Shown piece by piece: positions 18,227 through 26,501 of a stretch of 64,000 nucleotides of DNA (position 1 is the first letter of the stretch; every line of letters starts with the position of its first letter). The stretch covers positions 1 to 64,000 of the forward strand of contig JAUNQW010000002.1 in assembly GCA_030535975.1 (NCBI GenBank), read 5' to 3'. Source of the stretch: Atopococcus tabaci (GTDB lineage: Bacteria; Bacillota; Bacilli; Lactobacillales; Carnobacteriaceae_A). The position numbers and the translations under genes are program-made. The notes below the pieces were generated by a model. The model was not told the DNA's origin, ran no database searches, and saw nothing but the letters and a program-made list of their open reading frames with translations.

Positions 18227-19417
18227 TTAATCATAACTAAAATGATCTGACCCCATGGATTCGGAGAATAAATAATTCAAAGCTTCTCGTTGAATTGAAA
18301 AACTAGAAATATCGAAGTCTGTTTCACCTTTTTGTGCTAAATCTGCCAAAATCTGACCGACTGCAGGTGAAAATTTAAATCCGTGACCTGAAAAACCTGC
18401 TCCTATAATGACATGGTCATGTTCAGGATGTTGATCTAGAATAAAGTTTTCATCGGACGTGTTTGTAAACATACAAACGGCACCCTTTTCGAATCTTCCA
18501 GCTGCTTTAGGCATATATTCATGCAGAAATTTTTCTAAATCAGGCTGATCGTGATCATAGGCACCAAATTCTTTAATGATAAATTCAGGTTCATAATGTC
18601 CCATATCAAAATAGCGGCCGAGTTTAACCCCTTCACCATTAATGCTCGGGAAGCCATAGTAAATCCCAACTTCAGTATCACCGAAGAATCCCGGGAAAAC
18701 ATCTGCTTTATAATAATGTTCATCTGCATTGAACCAGGCTACTGTCCGACGTGTAGGCTCTAGTTGGATATGATCCAATCCAATCTTTGAGAATAATTTA
18801 TTACTGTAGGCTCCAGCTGTTATGATGAGCTTATCAGCAGTAAAAGTCGTAGAGCTGGTACTTACTTCGACATCAGATTCATTGACCAGGATATCCATAA
18901 CGGGTGAATTGACAAGTAATTCAGCACCTAACGAGGTCGCTTTATCTCGAATTATTCGTAAGATGTTTTCTGGGAAAACTACTCCTGCATCAGGTTCTAA
19001 GAGACCTATGTAATCTTCAGGAACTTGAAAGTCCGGCCAACGCTTCGTTAATTCCATTCCATTGTCAAAATAATCATAGTCAATTCCATACTCATCAGCC
19101 CCTCTTTTTGCATTCGCTACAAATTTTGATTTAGGGCCTCCAAAAGAAATAACACCAGTTTTTAAGAAAATATGCTCATGTGTTTCAGCTTGTAATTCAT
19201 TCCACACTTTAAAAGCATACTTAGCCAAAGGTACATACTCGAGACCTTCTCCGATCGCTTGTCGCGTAATACGCGTTTCGCCGTGGTGGCTGCCGAAGCT
19301 GTGGGGAGGATTAAATGCATCGATCATCAAAACCTTGACTCCATCTTTTGCTAACTGGTGACCTGTAAATAAACCCATCGTCCCAGCTCCCACTATGATT
19401 ACATCATATTGAGACAT
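18227..19417 (-). CDS. solA: SolA-like FAD-dependent N-methyl amino acid oxidase, copy 2
   Basis: Second member of the tandem pair, 396 residues from the ATG at 19417, chosen because AGGAAG lies seven bases upstream; an in-frame start 19 codons earlier is possible but has a non-homologous leader. It shares with copy 1 the FAD-binding GAGTMGLFTGHQLAKDG, GSHHGETRITRQAIGEG, the flavin-linking Cys in GAVCMFTNTSDENF and GAGFSGHGFKFS. By eye well over half of residues are identical. It has its own terminator, so the copies are separate transcripts. Substrate is unknown. Confidence 0.88.
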   Translation of the reverse strand: MSQYDVIIVGAGTMGLFTGHQLAKDGVKVLMIDAFNPPHSFGSHHGETRITRQAIGEGLEYVPLAKYAFKVWNELQAETHEHIFLKTGVISFGGPKSKFVANAKRGADEYGIDYDYFDNGMELTKRWPDFQVPEDYIGLLEPDAGVVFPENILRIIRDKATSLGAELLVNSPVMDILVNESDVEVSTSSTTFTADKLIITAGAYSNKLFSKIGLDHIQLEPTRRTVAWFNADEHYYKADVFPGFFGDTEVGIYYGFPSINGEGVKLGRYFDMGHYEPEFIIKEFGAYDHDQPDLEKFLHEYMPKAAGRFEKGAVCMFTNTSDENFILDQHPEHDHVIIGAGFSGHGFKFSPAVGQILADLAQKGETDFDISSFSIQREALNYLFSESMGSDHFSYD

Positions 19418-19526
19418 ATTGACACTTCCTCTCTTTTCTATTTTCACACTCTTATCATAGCCTACTAGGGACAATTACCACAGGAATTCGGCTTATTTTA
19501 CTAATTAAAAAATTCTATTTATTTAG

Positions 19527-20651
19527 TTATTTAGTTGCCCAAAATTGGAAATAATCGGTTCTTAAACGACCATTATAAAGTTTTCTTTTCTTGGTTGCTC
19601 TTTCTCCATAGTATCGTTCGAAATCTAAATTACTTGTTAAAATATACTTACTCCAAGTCTCAAGGGGACCAAAAATTTCACCCATCTGACGATAAAGATC
19701 ATGAACTCTCTCATCATCATCTAATCTTTCCCCGTAAGGCGGGTTAGCGATCATGACTCCATTTTCTTTTGTAGTCGTAAAGTCAGACAGCTGCATCTGC
19801 TTGAAATTCACACTCTGCATGAGTCCGGCACCACGAGCATTGGTGATAGATGATTCTATCATCCGGTGGTCAATATCTGTGCCTGTAATGTCAAGTTCAA
19901 TATCATAGTCAGCTACATCTTCCGCTTCTTCTTTGACCAACTCAAGTGTACTCTGTTCAAAGAACGGCCAGGTTTCAAAAAGAAATTTTCGGTTATAGCC
20001 GGGTGCGATATTATGCCCGATTAAGGCTGCTTCTAAAGGAATGGTCCCTGATCCGCACACCGGGTCATGTAAAGGCATGTGGGGTTTCCAATTCGTTAAT
20101 AAAATTAAGGCAGCTGCCATATTTTCTTTGATCGGAGCGTCCCCGGCTTCTGTACGATAACCCCTTTTGAAAAGACTTGGCCCTGTTGTATCAAGTGTTA
20201 CAAGAACTTTATCTTTTCTGATGGCCACTTCGAGCGGAAACTGGGCCCCGGTTTCAGGTAAAAATCCTTGCTTTTGATAAACATCTTTTAGTTTATCTAC
20301 AACAGCTTTTTTTGAAATAGACTGGAGGTCTGACAGACTGTACAATGCTGATTCATGAGAGCGGGCACGAACTGGGAATTCAGCATTCAGAGGCAGGTAC
20401 TCTTCCCAATCTAAGGGGTAAATTTGATCATATAAAGATTCAAAACTCTTAGCTTCAAATTCAGCAATATTAATTTTAATCCGGTCAGCTGTTCTTAACC
20501 AATAATTGGTTCTTGCGATGTCATAATCCGTTCCTTCGAAACGAACACGTCCATTTTCAACATTCGTCTCATAACCCAGGCGAGTCAGTTCCTCTCCTAC
20601 TATCCCTTCGATACCACTGGCACAAGTAGCTATTAATTGATGTTTACGCAT
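19527..20651 (-). CDS. ypsC: THUMP-domain 23S rRNA guanine N2-methyltransferase (RlmL N-terminal/YpsC type)
   Basis: SAM-dependent RNA methyltransferase, 374 residues. The N-terminal ferredoxin-like and THUMP region (about 1-160) begins ATCASGIEGIVGEEL and includes FPVRARSHESALYSLSDLQ. The methylase domain contains HDPVCGSGTIPLEAALIGHNIAPG for SAM binding and the catalytic NPPYGERL. It lies directly downstream of rnpB and gpsB, the same order as Bacillus ypsB-rnpB-ypsC. Modification of 23S rRNA is inferred from family membership. Confidence 0.93.
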   Translation of the reverse strand: MRKHQLIATCASGIEGIVGEELTRLGYETNVENGRVRFEGTDYDIARTNYWLRTADRIKINIAEFEAKSFESLYDQIYPLDWEEYLPLNAEFPVRARSHESALYSLSDLQSISKKAVVDKLKDVYQKQGFLPETGAQFPLEVAIRKDKVLVTLDTTGPSLFKRGYRTEAGDAPIKENMAAALILLTNWKPHMPLHDPVCGSGTIPLEAALIGHNIAPGYNRKFLFETWPFFEQSTLELVKEEAEDVADYDIELDITGTDIDHRMIESSITNARGAGLMQSVNFKQMQLSDFTTTKENGVMIANPPYGERLDDDERVHDLYRQMGEIFGPLETWSKYILTSNLDFERYYGERATKKRKLYNGRLRTDYFQFWATK

Positions 20652-20692
20652 ATCTCATAAGCCTCCTTTAATTATTTAAATAGTGATTTGTA

Positions 20693-20719
20693 TAAAAAAA
20701 CCCTCCAACAAAGGAGGGT
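20693..20719 (-). terminator. Terminator of rnpB
   Basis: ACCCTCC / GGAGGGT hairpin with a six-base loop. Read on the minus strand it is followed by seven U. It directly follows the 3' end of RNase P RNA. Confidence 0.88.
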
Positions 20720-20721
20720 AT

Positions 20722-21110
20722 AAAGTCTGTAAATTACTGTAAGCCATGTTTTGTCGTAAAGAATATCATATTCTTCGTGATAATCATCTGTCTGTAAATG
20801 ATTTTTCATTTACCTTTTCTCTTGTTCATTTCCAATTGAAAAGTGCCCCTACCAAATGTTTGGGTTTCTCGCTCGAGGGGTTTACCGCGTTCCATTAAAC
20901 TCGTTTGCAAGTTTACTTCGTCTCTGTGGTACTTTATAGTCTACTCAAGCTTAGCAAAGCCTTAGCTTTTTTAACTGCCGTCCTCTTTGAATTAAGAGTC
21001 CTTTGCTTATCGTTTCGCAAAGCACGAACACTACAAGCATCTCAGCCTGTGCGAGCATGGACTTTCCTCTACTTCATAATAAAGCAGCGATTATCCGTAA
21101 TTTACAACCA
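20722..21110 (-). ncRNA. rnpB: RNase P RNA, class B
   Basis: The catalytic RNA of RNase P, about 389 nt on the minus strand. The 5' conserved region GAGGAAAGTCCATGCTCGCA is at about 21052-21077, the 3' conserved ACAAAACATGGCTTACAG is near 20738-20756, and internal AACGCGGTAAACCCCTCGAG and AAACCCAAACATTTGGTAGG match the Bacillus-type RNA. The ends pair as P1: TGTAAATTAC (21097-21106 side) with GTAATTTACA (20728-20737 side). It has its own promoter and terminator between gpsB and ypsC. Confidence 0.97.
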
Positions 21111-21116
21111 TCTTTT

Positions 21117-21145
21117 ATTTTAATACAATTGATCGCCTTTGTAAA
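21117..21145 (-). promoter_or_regulatory. Promoter of rnpB
   Basis: On the minus strand, -35 TTTACA (21140-21145), a 17-base spacer and -10 TAAAAT (21117-21122). This places initiation near 21109-21111, which matches the predicted 5' end of RNase P RNA. Confidence 0.8.
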
Positions 21146-21148
21146 GTT

Positions 21149-21499
21149 CTATTGATTATTTAGTTTAGAACCAAACACATGACGCTCTAAATTAGAGAGA
21201 CGTTTTAAGATGTCAAAATTAGTTACTTGAGCCGGGTCGGTTGAACCAGCAGCCACCGGATCATCATCGACCTCATAAACCGTTTCCTCTTGAACGACCT
21301 GAACCGTATCTGTCTCTCCGTCCAGCTCTTCTTCCAGTTCTTGAACACGGTCACGTAATTCATTAATTTCTGTAATAAAACGGTCATAATCACGGATAAT
21401 AATATCTAAATATTCATCAACTTCAGTTGGGTTATAGCCTCTCATACTTAAATTAAAGTCTTTTTCTACTATTTCTTTGGGAGTTAATTCTTGATCCAT
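21149..21499 (-). CDS. gpsB: GpsB, cell-division cycle protein of the DivIVA family
   Basis: Cytoplasmic coiled-coil adaptor that links penicillin-binding proteins to the septum and cell-wall growth. 116 residues. The N-terminal LTPKEIVEKDFNLSMRGYNPTEVDEYLD is the membrane- and partner-binding domain, followed by a coiled coil (about 32-60), an acidic variable linker and the C-terminal trimerising FDILKRLSNLERHVFG. The class A PBP gene pbp1A lies nearby, which fits a common role. Confidence 0.96.
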   Translation of the reverse strand: MDQELTPKEIVEKDFNLSMRGYNPTEVDEYLDIIIRDYDRFITEINELRDRVQELEEELDGETDTVQVVQEETVYEVDDDPVAAGSTDPAQVTNFDILKRLSNLERHVFGSKLNNQ

Positions 21500-21571
21500 T
21501 TGCTATCACACCTTTTTATTTATTTCCTTATTAAGTATAACAAATTAAAATATAAAATTAAATACAATCCT

Positions 21572-22135
21572 CTAGTAATCTATTTGATTTCTCAAGCTTT
21601 CTTGCTCCACTGTATCTTGGAGATCAAACATGGTGATAAGCTCTAATTCATAATCTTTCGTTTCCTGTCTCTTTAGTATGAGGTCTAAATCGTATTGACT
21701 CTTGCCGGGATACTCTTTGTCGTATAATAAAAGTGTCTTTTGGGTATGTTCGATCATAAACACTTGATGAGCTTGGAGTTGACCCGGGTTTTGATACTTT
21801 TCTTTAGAAGTGTGCGTGACAAAATCAGCGGCTTGAGTGATAGACAAGAGTAAGCTTTGATTTTTTTCATTCCATTGTCTGCCAAAGTCTTGGTAAGGGA
21901 AGATGACTCCCAGCTGAAGCATAGGGTACTCTTCTTTTAATTCCAATACCACTTGTCCTGCCCATAATTCAGTACCCAGCTGACCGCCGATCAGAACCCA
22001 TTCCAGTCCTCGATCTAAATCTTGAATGAGCCGCTCTTTAATAGCTAATTTAATAAAGGTGACGTGGGGGTCGTCATCAGAAAAGACACCTAATTCATAA
22101 GATCGGTAACCAGAAATATAAAGATTCCTTAACAA
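21572..22135 (-). CDS. ypsA: YpsA family protein (DUF1273, SLOG-type Rossmann fold)
   Basis: Starting from the TTG at 22135 the protein has 187 residues and begins LRNLYISGYRSYELGVF, the conserved start of YpsA. AGAAAGGA lies upstream of that TTG. A longer frame opens with an ATG at 22207 that would overlap the recU start, and its extra 24 residues have no family match. Blocks include WVLIGGQLGTELWAGQVV and LGVIFPYQDFGRQW. YpsA is linked to cell division and stress in Bacillus and Staphylococcus, and the fold suggests nucleotide binding; the activity is unknown. Confidence 0.88.
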   Translation of the reverse strand: MLRNLYISGYRSYELGVFSDDDPHVTFIKLAIKERLIQDLDRGLEWVLIGGQLGTELWAGQVVLELKEEYPMLQLGVIFPYQDFGRQWNEKNQSLLLSITQAADFVTHTSKEKYQNPGQLQAHQVFMIEHTQKTLLLYDKEYPGKSQYDLDLILKRQETKDYELELITMFDLQDTVEQESLRNQIDY

Positions 22136-22168
22136 TTCTATCAATCCTTTCTCTTCACAGATAATATT

Positions 22169-22193
22169 TGATATAATAATGAGGTTAAGGAGA
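22169..22193 (+). promoter_or_regulatory. Extended -10 promoter and ribosome binding site of recU-pbp1A
   Basis: TGATATAAT at 22169-22177 is an extended -10 element; a recognisable -35 is missing. AAGGAGA at 22187-22193 is the ribosome binding site for the recU ATG at 22201. Confidence 0.65.
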
Positions 22194-22200
22194 GAAAAAA

Positions 22201-22812
22201 ATGCCAATAAATTATCCTAATGGCCGGCCTTCCTCGCACTTTCATTCTAACAAACCTAAAAAGAAAAAAGAAATTAGATATGGAAAACGAGGAATGACAT
22301 TGGAAAGTGACTTAAGTCACTCTAATGAATATTACCGGGCAAATAACATTGCAATTATCCACAAAAAACCCACTCCTGTGCAGATAGTGAAGGTGAACTA
22401 TCCTAAACGCAGCGCTGCCCGTATCACAGAAGCTTACTACCAAAAAGCTTCTACCACAGACTATAACGGCATTTATAAAGGCTTTTATATAGATTTTGAA
22501 GCTAAGGAAACACAAAACAAAACGAGTTTCCCCCTAAAAAATTTTCATGACCATCAAATAGAGCACCTGAAGAATTGCCGTAAGCAAGGTGGAATTTGTT
22601 TTGCTATTTTGTGTTTTAGCAGTTTGAAACGAATCTTTGTTCTTGATATCAAGCAATTATGCTATTATTGGAACAGTCAATTTGATGAAAAGGGAGCGAA
22701 GTCAATTCCTTTAGCAGAAATCGAAAAGAAATCCCTGGAAATCCACTATGGCTTCGCACCTCGTATCCCTTATTTAGATGCGGTCGATCAGATGATTGAT
22801 CGTAGAGTGTAG
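22201..22812 (+). CDS. recU: RecU Holliday junction resolvase
   Basis: Cuts four-way junctions in recombinational repair with RuvAB, and also aids chromosome segregation. 203 residues, normal for RecU. The N-terminus INYPNGRP is typical. The PD-(D/E)xK nuclease core is visible as RGMTLESDLSHSNEYYR, YKGFYIDFEAKETQNKTSFPLKNF and HQIEHLKNCRKQGG. It is followed after 31 bases by pbp1A, the classic recU-ponA operon of Firmicutes. Confidence 0.97.
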   Translation: MPINYPNGRPSSHFHSNKPKKKKEIRYGKRGMTLESDLSHSNEYYRANNIAIIHKKPTPVQIVKVNYPKRSAARITEAYYQKASTTDYNGIYKGFYIDFEAKETQNKTSFPLKNFHDHQIEHLKNCRKQGGICFAILCFSSLKRIFVLDIKQLCYYWNSQFDEKGAKSIPLAEIEKKSLEIHYGFAPRIPYLDAVDQMIDRRV

Positions 22813-22843
22813 TATATGTTATGGATGAAAAGGAGTAAAAATC

Positions 22844-25207
22844 ATGTCGAAGCACCAATCTCGAAGTCAGGTCCATAAGAAAAAATATGGCCGCAAGCAA
22901 AACAAACTATTACAAATTTTAACTGTTGCACTTTCTGCTGTTCTAGGTCTTCTGCTAGTGGCAATTATTGGAGCAGCCGGTGTTGCACTTTATTGGATTT
23001 CAAGTGCTCCTGAAATCAATGAAGATGCCTTAAGAGGAAGCCACGGATCAACCTTAGTCGACCAAAACGGTGAAGACTTTTATACTCTGGGCGGATCAGA
23101 ACGCGATGAAATAAGCTATGAAGAAATAGGTCCCGTCCTGGAAGCCGCGGTATTATCAATCGAAGACCAGCGTTTCTATGGACATCGGGGCGTCGACTTC
23201 ATTCGCTTAGCCGGGGCAGTCGTCGCTAACATCAGAGACGGCTACGGATCCCAAGGAGGATCTACAATCACCCAGCAGTTAGTTAAGCTTTCTGTCTTTT
23301 CTACGTCATCTGAAGACCAAAACTTAAAACGTAAAGTTCAAGAAGCCTGGCTGGCTCTAAAAGTTGAAAGAGAATATTCCAAAGAACAAATACTGACCAT
23401 GTATGTCAACAAAGTTTATATGTCAGACAATATTTATGGTATGGGTACTGCAAGTGAATACTATTTTAATAAACCTGCAAGTGAACTTCAGGTTCACGAG
23501 GCTGCTATGTTAGCCGGTATGCCCCAGTCACCTAATACCTATAACCCTTATCTAGAAACTGAAAAAGCAGAGCAACGCCGTGACGTCGTCATCCAACAAA
23601 TGGAAGAAGTAGGTTATATTGCTGAGGACCAAGCTCAAACCGCGGTTTCCTACCCTTTGGGAGAAAGCCTTGCTCCCCGTAACTTTACGGATGGACCCAA
23701 CCTCGTCATAGACAGTTATGTCCAGCAAGTTCTCAAAGAAATAAATGAAAAAACTGACATCGATCCTTATATGGCTGGAGCAACCATTCATACTAATTTG
23801 GATCCAGATGTCCAGCAACAGGTTTTTGATGTCTTAAATTCAGATCATTACATTTCTTATCCCAATGAAGATTATCAAGCTGCTGTCACCATTGTTGATG
23901 TGGAGACAGGTCAAGTCAAATCGATTGGAGGCGGACGAAATATTGAAGATGCTATGGCCTACAATCGGGCAACAGAGCTGGACCGCAGCATTGGATCAAC
24001 GATGAAACCTCTGTCTGTCTACGCCCCGGCGATCGAATATGAACAGTATTCAACTCATCATCAGATAGTGGATGAACCTTACAATTTTCCTAGTGGAGAA
24101 ACATTAGAAAATGTGGATAATTCTTATCGGGGCCAAATATCTATGAGAGAATCTCTGGTACACTCCAGAAATATTACAACAGCTAAACTCTTTGAAAAAG
24201 TAGGTCTCGAAAGAGGTGAAGAATTTTTAGCTCAAATTGGAATTGAAGGTCTGAATGGCGGAGATGGTCTATACTGGTCCAACTCTATCGGTGGAGAAGT
24301 TACCCCCTACCAGCTGGCTGCCTCCTATGCAGCATTTGGAAATGAAGGAAAATACACAGAACCCTATACAGTATCAAAAGTCACTTTAATCAGCGGCGAA
24401 GAAATTGATATGACACCAGACACTGTCCAGGCCATGTCAGATTACACAGCTTATATGGTCACTGATATGCTTAAAGATGCCGCTTTAAGTTATAGTCAAC
24501 TCAACCTGCTGAATTCGTCCGGTCTGCCGCACGCCGGTAAGACAGGAACGACCAACTATGCCAGTGACATTAAACAAAAACACGGTATCCCCTCTACTGC
24601 CTTTCCTGACCGGTGGTATGCGGGATATACGAAAGATTATTCTATTGCTGTATGGACAGGTTATGATTATCAGCTGCAACCAGGAAATTGGATGACCTTT
24701 GGAGAAACAAGCGGATGGAATGCTCTCTACATTTACCAGGCGCTGATGTCCTTTTTAATAGAAAATGAAAATCTATCTTACGACGATTGGGTCATGCCTG
24801 ACAGCGTTGTTCCTCATAATGTAGTCAGAGGTTCCAATCCTCCACGAATTGGATATGGACCTGCTGAATTATTTGTTAAAGGCAATGAGCCGGGCAACTA
24901 CTCGACAGATGATTTAGCCAGACGAAGTACAGGAGGCACATCTCGTCCGACTCCAAGAAGAAGTCCAGAATCGACAGGGCCAAGAGGGTCGTTTGAAGAA
25001 GAAGTTACTGATGAGATTGAGGAATCCGAAGAATCTGTAGAATCGGCAGAATCGACAGAAGATACTTCAAGTGTCGATTCCCCTCCTTCTTCAACAGGAG
25101 AATCGGCCCCGTCTGGTTCTGCACCTGATGTACCTGATACACCGGCAGCACCACCTGCTACCAATCCGGATCCGCCTGCTCAAACTGAGGCACAGACAAC
25201 AGATTAA
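22844..25207 (+). CDS. pbp1A: Class A penicillin-binding protein (PBP1A type)
   Basis: Bifunctional murein synthase, 787 residues. A basic cytoplasmic start is followed by one transmembrane helix (about 23-52). The glycosyltransferase domain (about 70-240) has the catalytic Glu107 in SIEDQRFYGHRGVD and GGSTITQQLVK. The transpeptidase domain (about 335-640) has Ser385-T-M-K, S441-R-N and K566-T-G. The last 110 residues are a low-complexity Glu/Ser/Pro/Thr tail, probably extended through the wall. It is transcribed with recU and closed by a strong terminator. Confidence 0.97.
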   Translation: MSKHQSRSQVHKKKYGRKQNKLLQILTVALSAVLGLLLVAIIGAAGVALYWISSAPEINEDALRGSHGSTLVDQNGEDFYTLGGSERDEISYEEIGPVLEAAVLSIEDQRFYGHRGVDFIRLAGAVVANIRDGYGSQGGSTITQQLVKLSVFSTSSEDQNLKRKVQEAWLALKVEREYSKEQILTMYVNKVYMSDNIYGMGTASEYYFNKPASELQVHEAAMLAGMPQSPNTYNPYLETEKAEQRRDVVIQQMEEVGYIAEDQAQTAVSYPLGESLAPRNFTDGPNLVIDSYVQQVLKEINEKTDIDPYMAGATIHTNLDPDVQQQVFDVLNSDHYISYPNEDYQAAVTIVDVETGQVKSIGGGRNIEDAMAYNRATELDRSIGSTMKPLSVYAPAIEYEQYSTHHQIVDEPYNFPSGETLENVDNSYRGQISMRESLVHSRNITTAKLFEKVGLERGEEFLAQIGIEGLNGGDGLYWSNSIGGEVTPYQLAASYAAFGNEGKYTEPYTVSKVTLISGEEIDMTPDTVQAMSDYTAYMVTDMLKDAALSYSQLNLLNSSGLPHAGKTGTTNYASDIKQKHGIPSTAFPDRWYAGYTKDYSIAVWTGYDYQLQPGNWMTFGETSGWNALYIYQALMSFLIENENLSYDDWVMPDSVVPHNVVRGSNPPRIGYGPAELFVKGNEPGNYSTDDLARRSTGGTSRPTPRRSPESTGPRGSFEEEVTDEIEESEESVESAESTEDTSSVDSPPSSTGESAPSGSAPDVPDTPAAPPATNPDPPAQTEAQTTD

Positions 25208-25210
25208 ATA

Positions 25211-25248
25211 AAGACTCTGGGATTTTTTCCCAGAGTCTTTATTTTTTA
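25211..25248. terminator. Bidirectional terminator between pbp1A and dnaD
   Basis: Perfect stem AAAGACTCTGGGA / TCCCAGAGTCTTT with a T loop, followed by ATTTTTT on the plus strand and a matching tail on the minus strand. It serves convergent pbp1A and dnaD. Confidence 0.9.
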
Positions 25249-25263
25249 GAAACAATCAGATCA

Positions 25264-25983
25264 TTATTTTTTGTTTTTTTCCCCATCCAACCAATTAAAG
25301 ATTGGAACCTCTTTTTGAATAGCTGCATCCTGCCCTTTGTTGTTCTTCTTGCTTTGATAGTTGTTAAACTTCTCTTGTTCACGTTTAACATCTTGTGCAG
25401 TTTTAATGTTCTTTTTCTCCCAATTCCGCAGGATGCGGTCTATATAATTAAAATTATAGACTTGGTTTAATACTGCTTCTTTTAAAGCTATTTCTATCAA
25501 CTGAGGAGAATACCTATCCTGATTGATCCACGCCCCCAATTTTTCTATTTCCATAGGAGTTAAAGGTCGTCCAAACTCACTTTCAAATATTTGGATTAAA
25601 TCACTGGCTTCAGTTATATCTTGATTTCTTTGTTTATTTTGATGCTTTTGAAGAAGATGATGATATAATTTTTCCCATAGTAAATCTAAGCTGTAATGAT
25701 CATGTGATCGTTCATTTTTATTTTTACTTTGTTTAATAGATAAAATCTTTTTTTGAATTAAACCATGAATACTATTATAAATCTGTTCTTCTGATTCATC
25801 CATTACTTGAGCCAGACTTGTTACTGTAGGAAAATTTATTCCCGCATCAATATATCGTTTAATTTGGATGATAAGAACTAATTCCTCATGATCAATCTGC
25901 AATTCCCGGTAGTTATCAAGCAGTGCATTAGGCAGGCTGACATTTCCATCAGCCTGCCATTTTAAGAAAAAATCTAAAGTCAA
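25264..25983 (-). CDS. dnaD: DnaD-like primosome protein
   Basis: Replication initiation/restart protein that remodels DNA during helicase loading. 239 residues from a TTG start preceded by GGGGAG at seven bases. The N-terminal winged-helix oligomerisation domain is at about 1-95 (LLDNYRELQIDHEELVLIIQI). The C-terminal DDBH2 domain is at about 125-200, with FGRPLTPMEIEKLGAW and the YIDRILRNW motif. A Lys/Asn-rich tail ends the protein. It follows ypmB, recalling the dinG-ypmB-dnaD region of Bacillus without aspB and asnS. Confidence 0.9.
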   Translation of the reverse strand: MTLDFFLKWQADGNVSLPNALLDNYRELQIDHEELVLIIQIKRYIDAGINFPTVTSLAQVMDESEEQIYNSIHGLIQKKILSIKQSKNKNERSHDHYSLDLLWEKLYHHLLQKHQNKQRNQDITEASDLIQIFESEFGRPLTPMEIEKLGAWINQDRYSPQLIEIALKEAVLNQVYNFNYIDRILRNWEKKNIKTAQDVKREQEKFNNYQSKKNNKGQDAAIQKEVPIFNWLDGEKNKK

Positions 25984-26004
25984 AACTTCTCTCCCCTTTC
26001 GAAA

Positions 26005-26481
26005 TTATAAGTTGTCTACAGTTTTTAACCACGTCCCATTTTCAAGAGATAGGTAATAATAGCCCATACGATTCTCCGCCGTCTTATAAGATATTTCCCA
26101 AATGGATTGACCACTTTCTTTTCCAATTCGAATCTCTTTGATCTCATTTCCAGGCATTTCCTCCTGGAATAATTGAGCAGCTCTTTCTTCACTGATCACC
26201 TGTTCAGCTCCATACAAATCAATATGACCTGTATTTTGTTCTATAATTGCCACTATAAATTTCCCCTTCTCATCATATCCGGTCACCGTCAGATAAGGCC
26301 CTTGGTTCCCATTATAATGATAATAATTGTTTGTTTCTTTTAAGGGAGTGTAAGTTTCAGCATGAGTAAATGCATCAGCTCTTGCCTCTCGATAAGGGGA
26401 CAGGGAATCATTGAGCAGGAATATTGTAAAAATAATAAGTACTAATAAGCTGGTCGGCATGATAATATATCTTTTTTTCAT
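26005..26481 (-). CDS. ypmB: YpmB-like membrane-anchored protein (DUF5590/PepSY-like)
   Basis: 158 residues: a short basic start, one transmembrane segment (about 7-24) and an external domain with GPYLTVTGYDEKGKFIVAIIE, EERAAQLFQEEMPGNEIKEIRIG and IWEISYKTAENRMGYYYLSLENG. This two-lobed pattern is typical of YpmB. Function is unknown. Position between dinG and dnaD supports the call. Confidence 0.8.
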   Translation of the reverse strand: MKKRYIIMPTSLLVLIIFTIFLLNDSLSPYREARADAFTHAETYTPLKETNNYYHYNGNQGPYLTVTGYDEKGKFIVAIIEQNTGHIDLYGAEQVISEERAAQLFQEEMPGNEIKEIRIGKESGQSIWEISYKTAENRMGYYYLSLENGTWLKTVDNL

Positions 26482-26501
26482 CTCAGCTCCCCTTCTGATC
26501 C

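Noticed and set aside
20905-21123. A 72-codon open frame on the plus strand
   Set aside because: It is antisense to RNase P RNA and follows the RNA's conserved structure, not a protein family.
24898-25164. Ser/Asp-rich open frame on the minus strand, resembling an SD-repeat surface protein
   Set aside because: It is the mirror of the Glu/Ser-rich tail of PBP1A; no ribosome binding site or start context.
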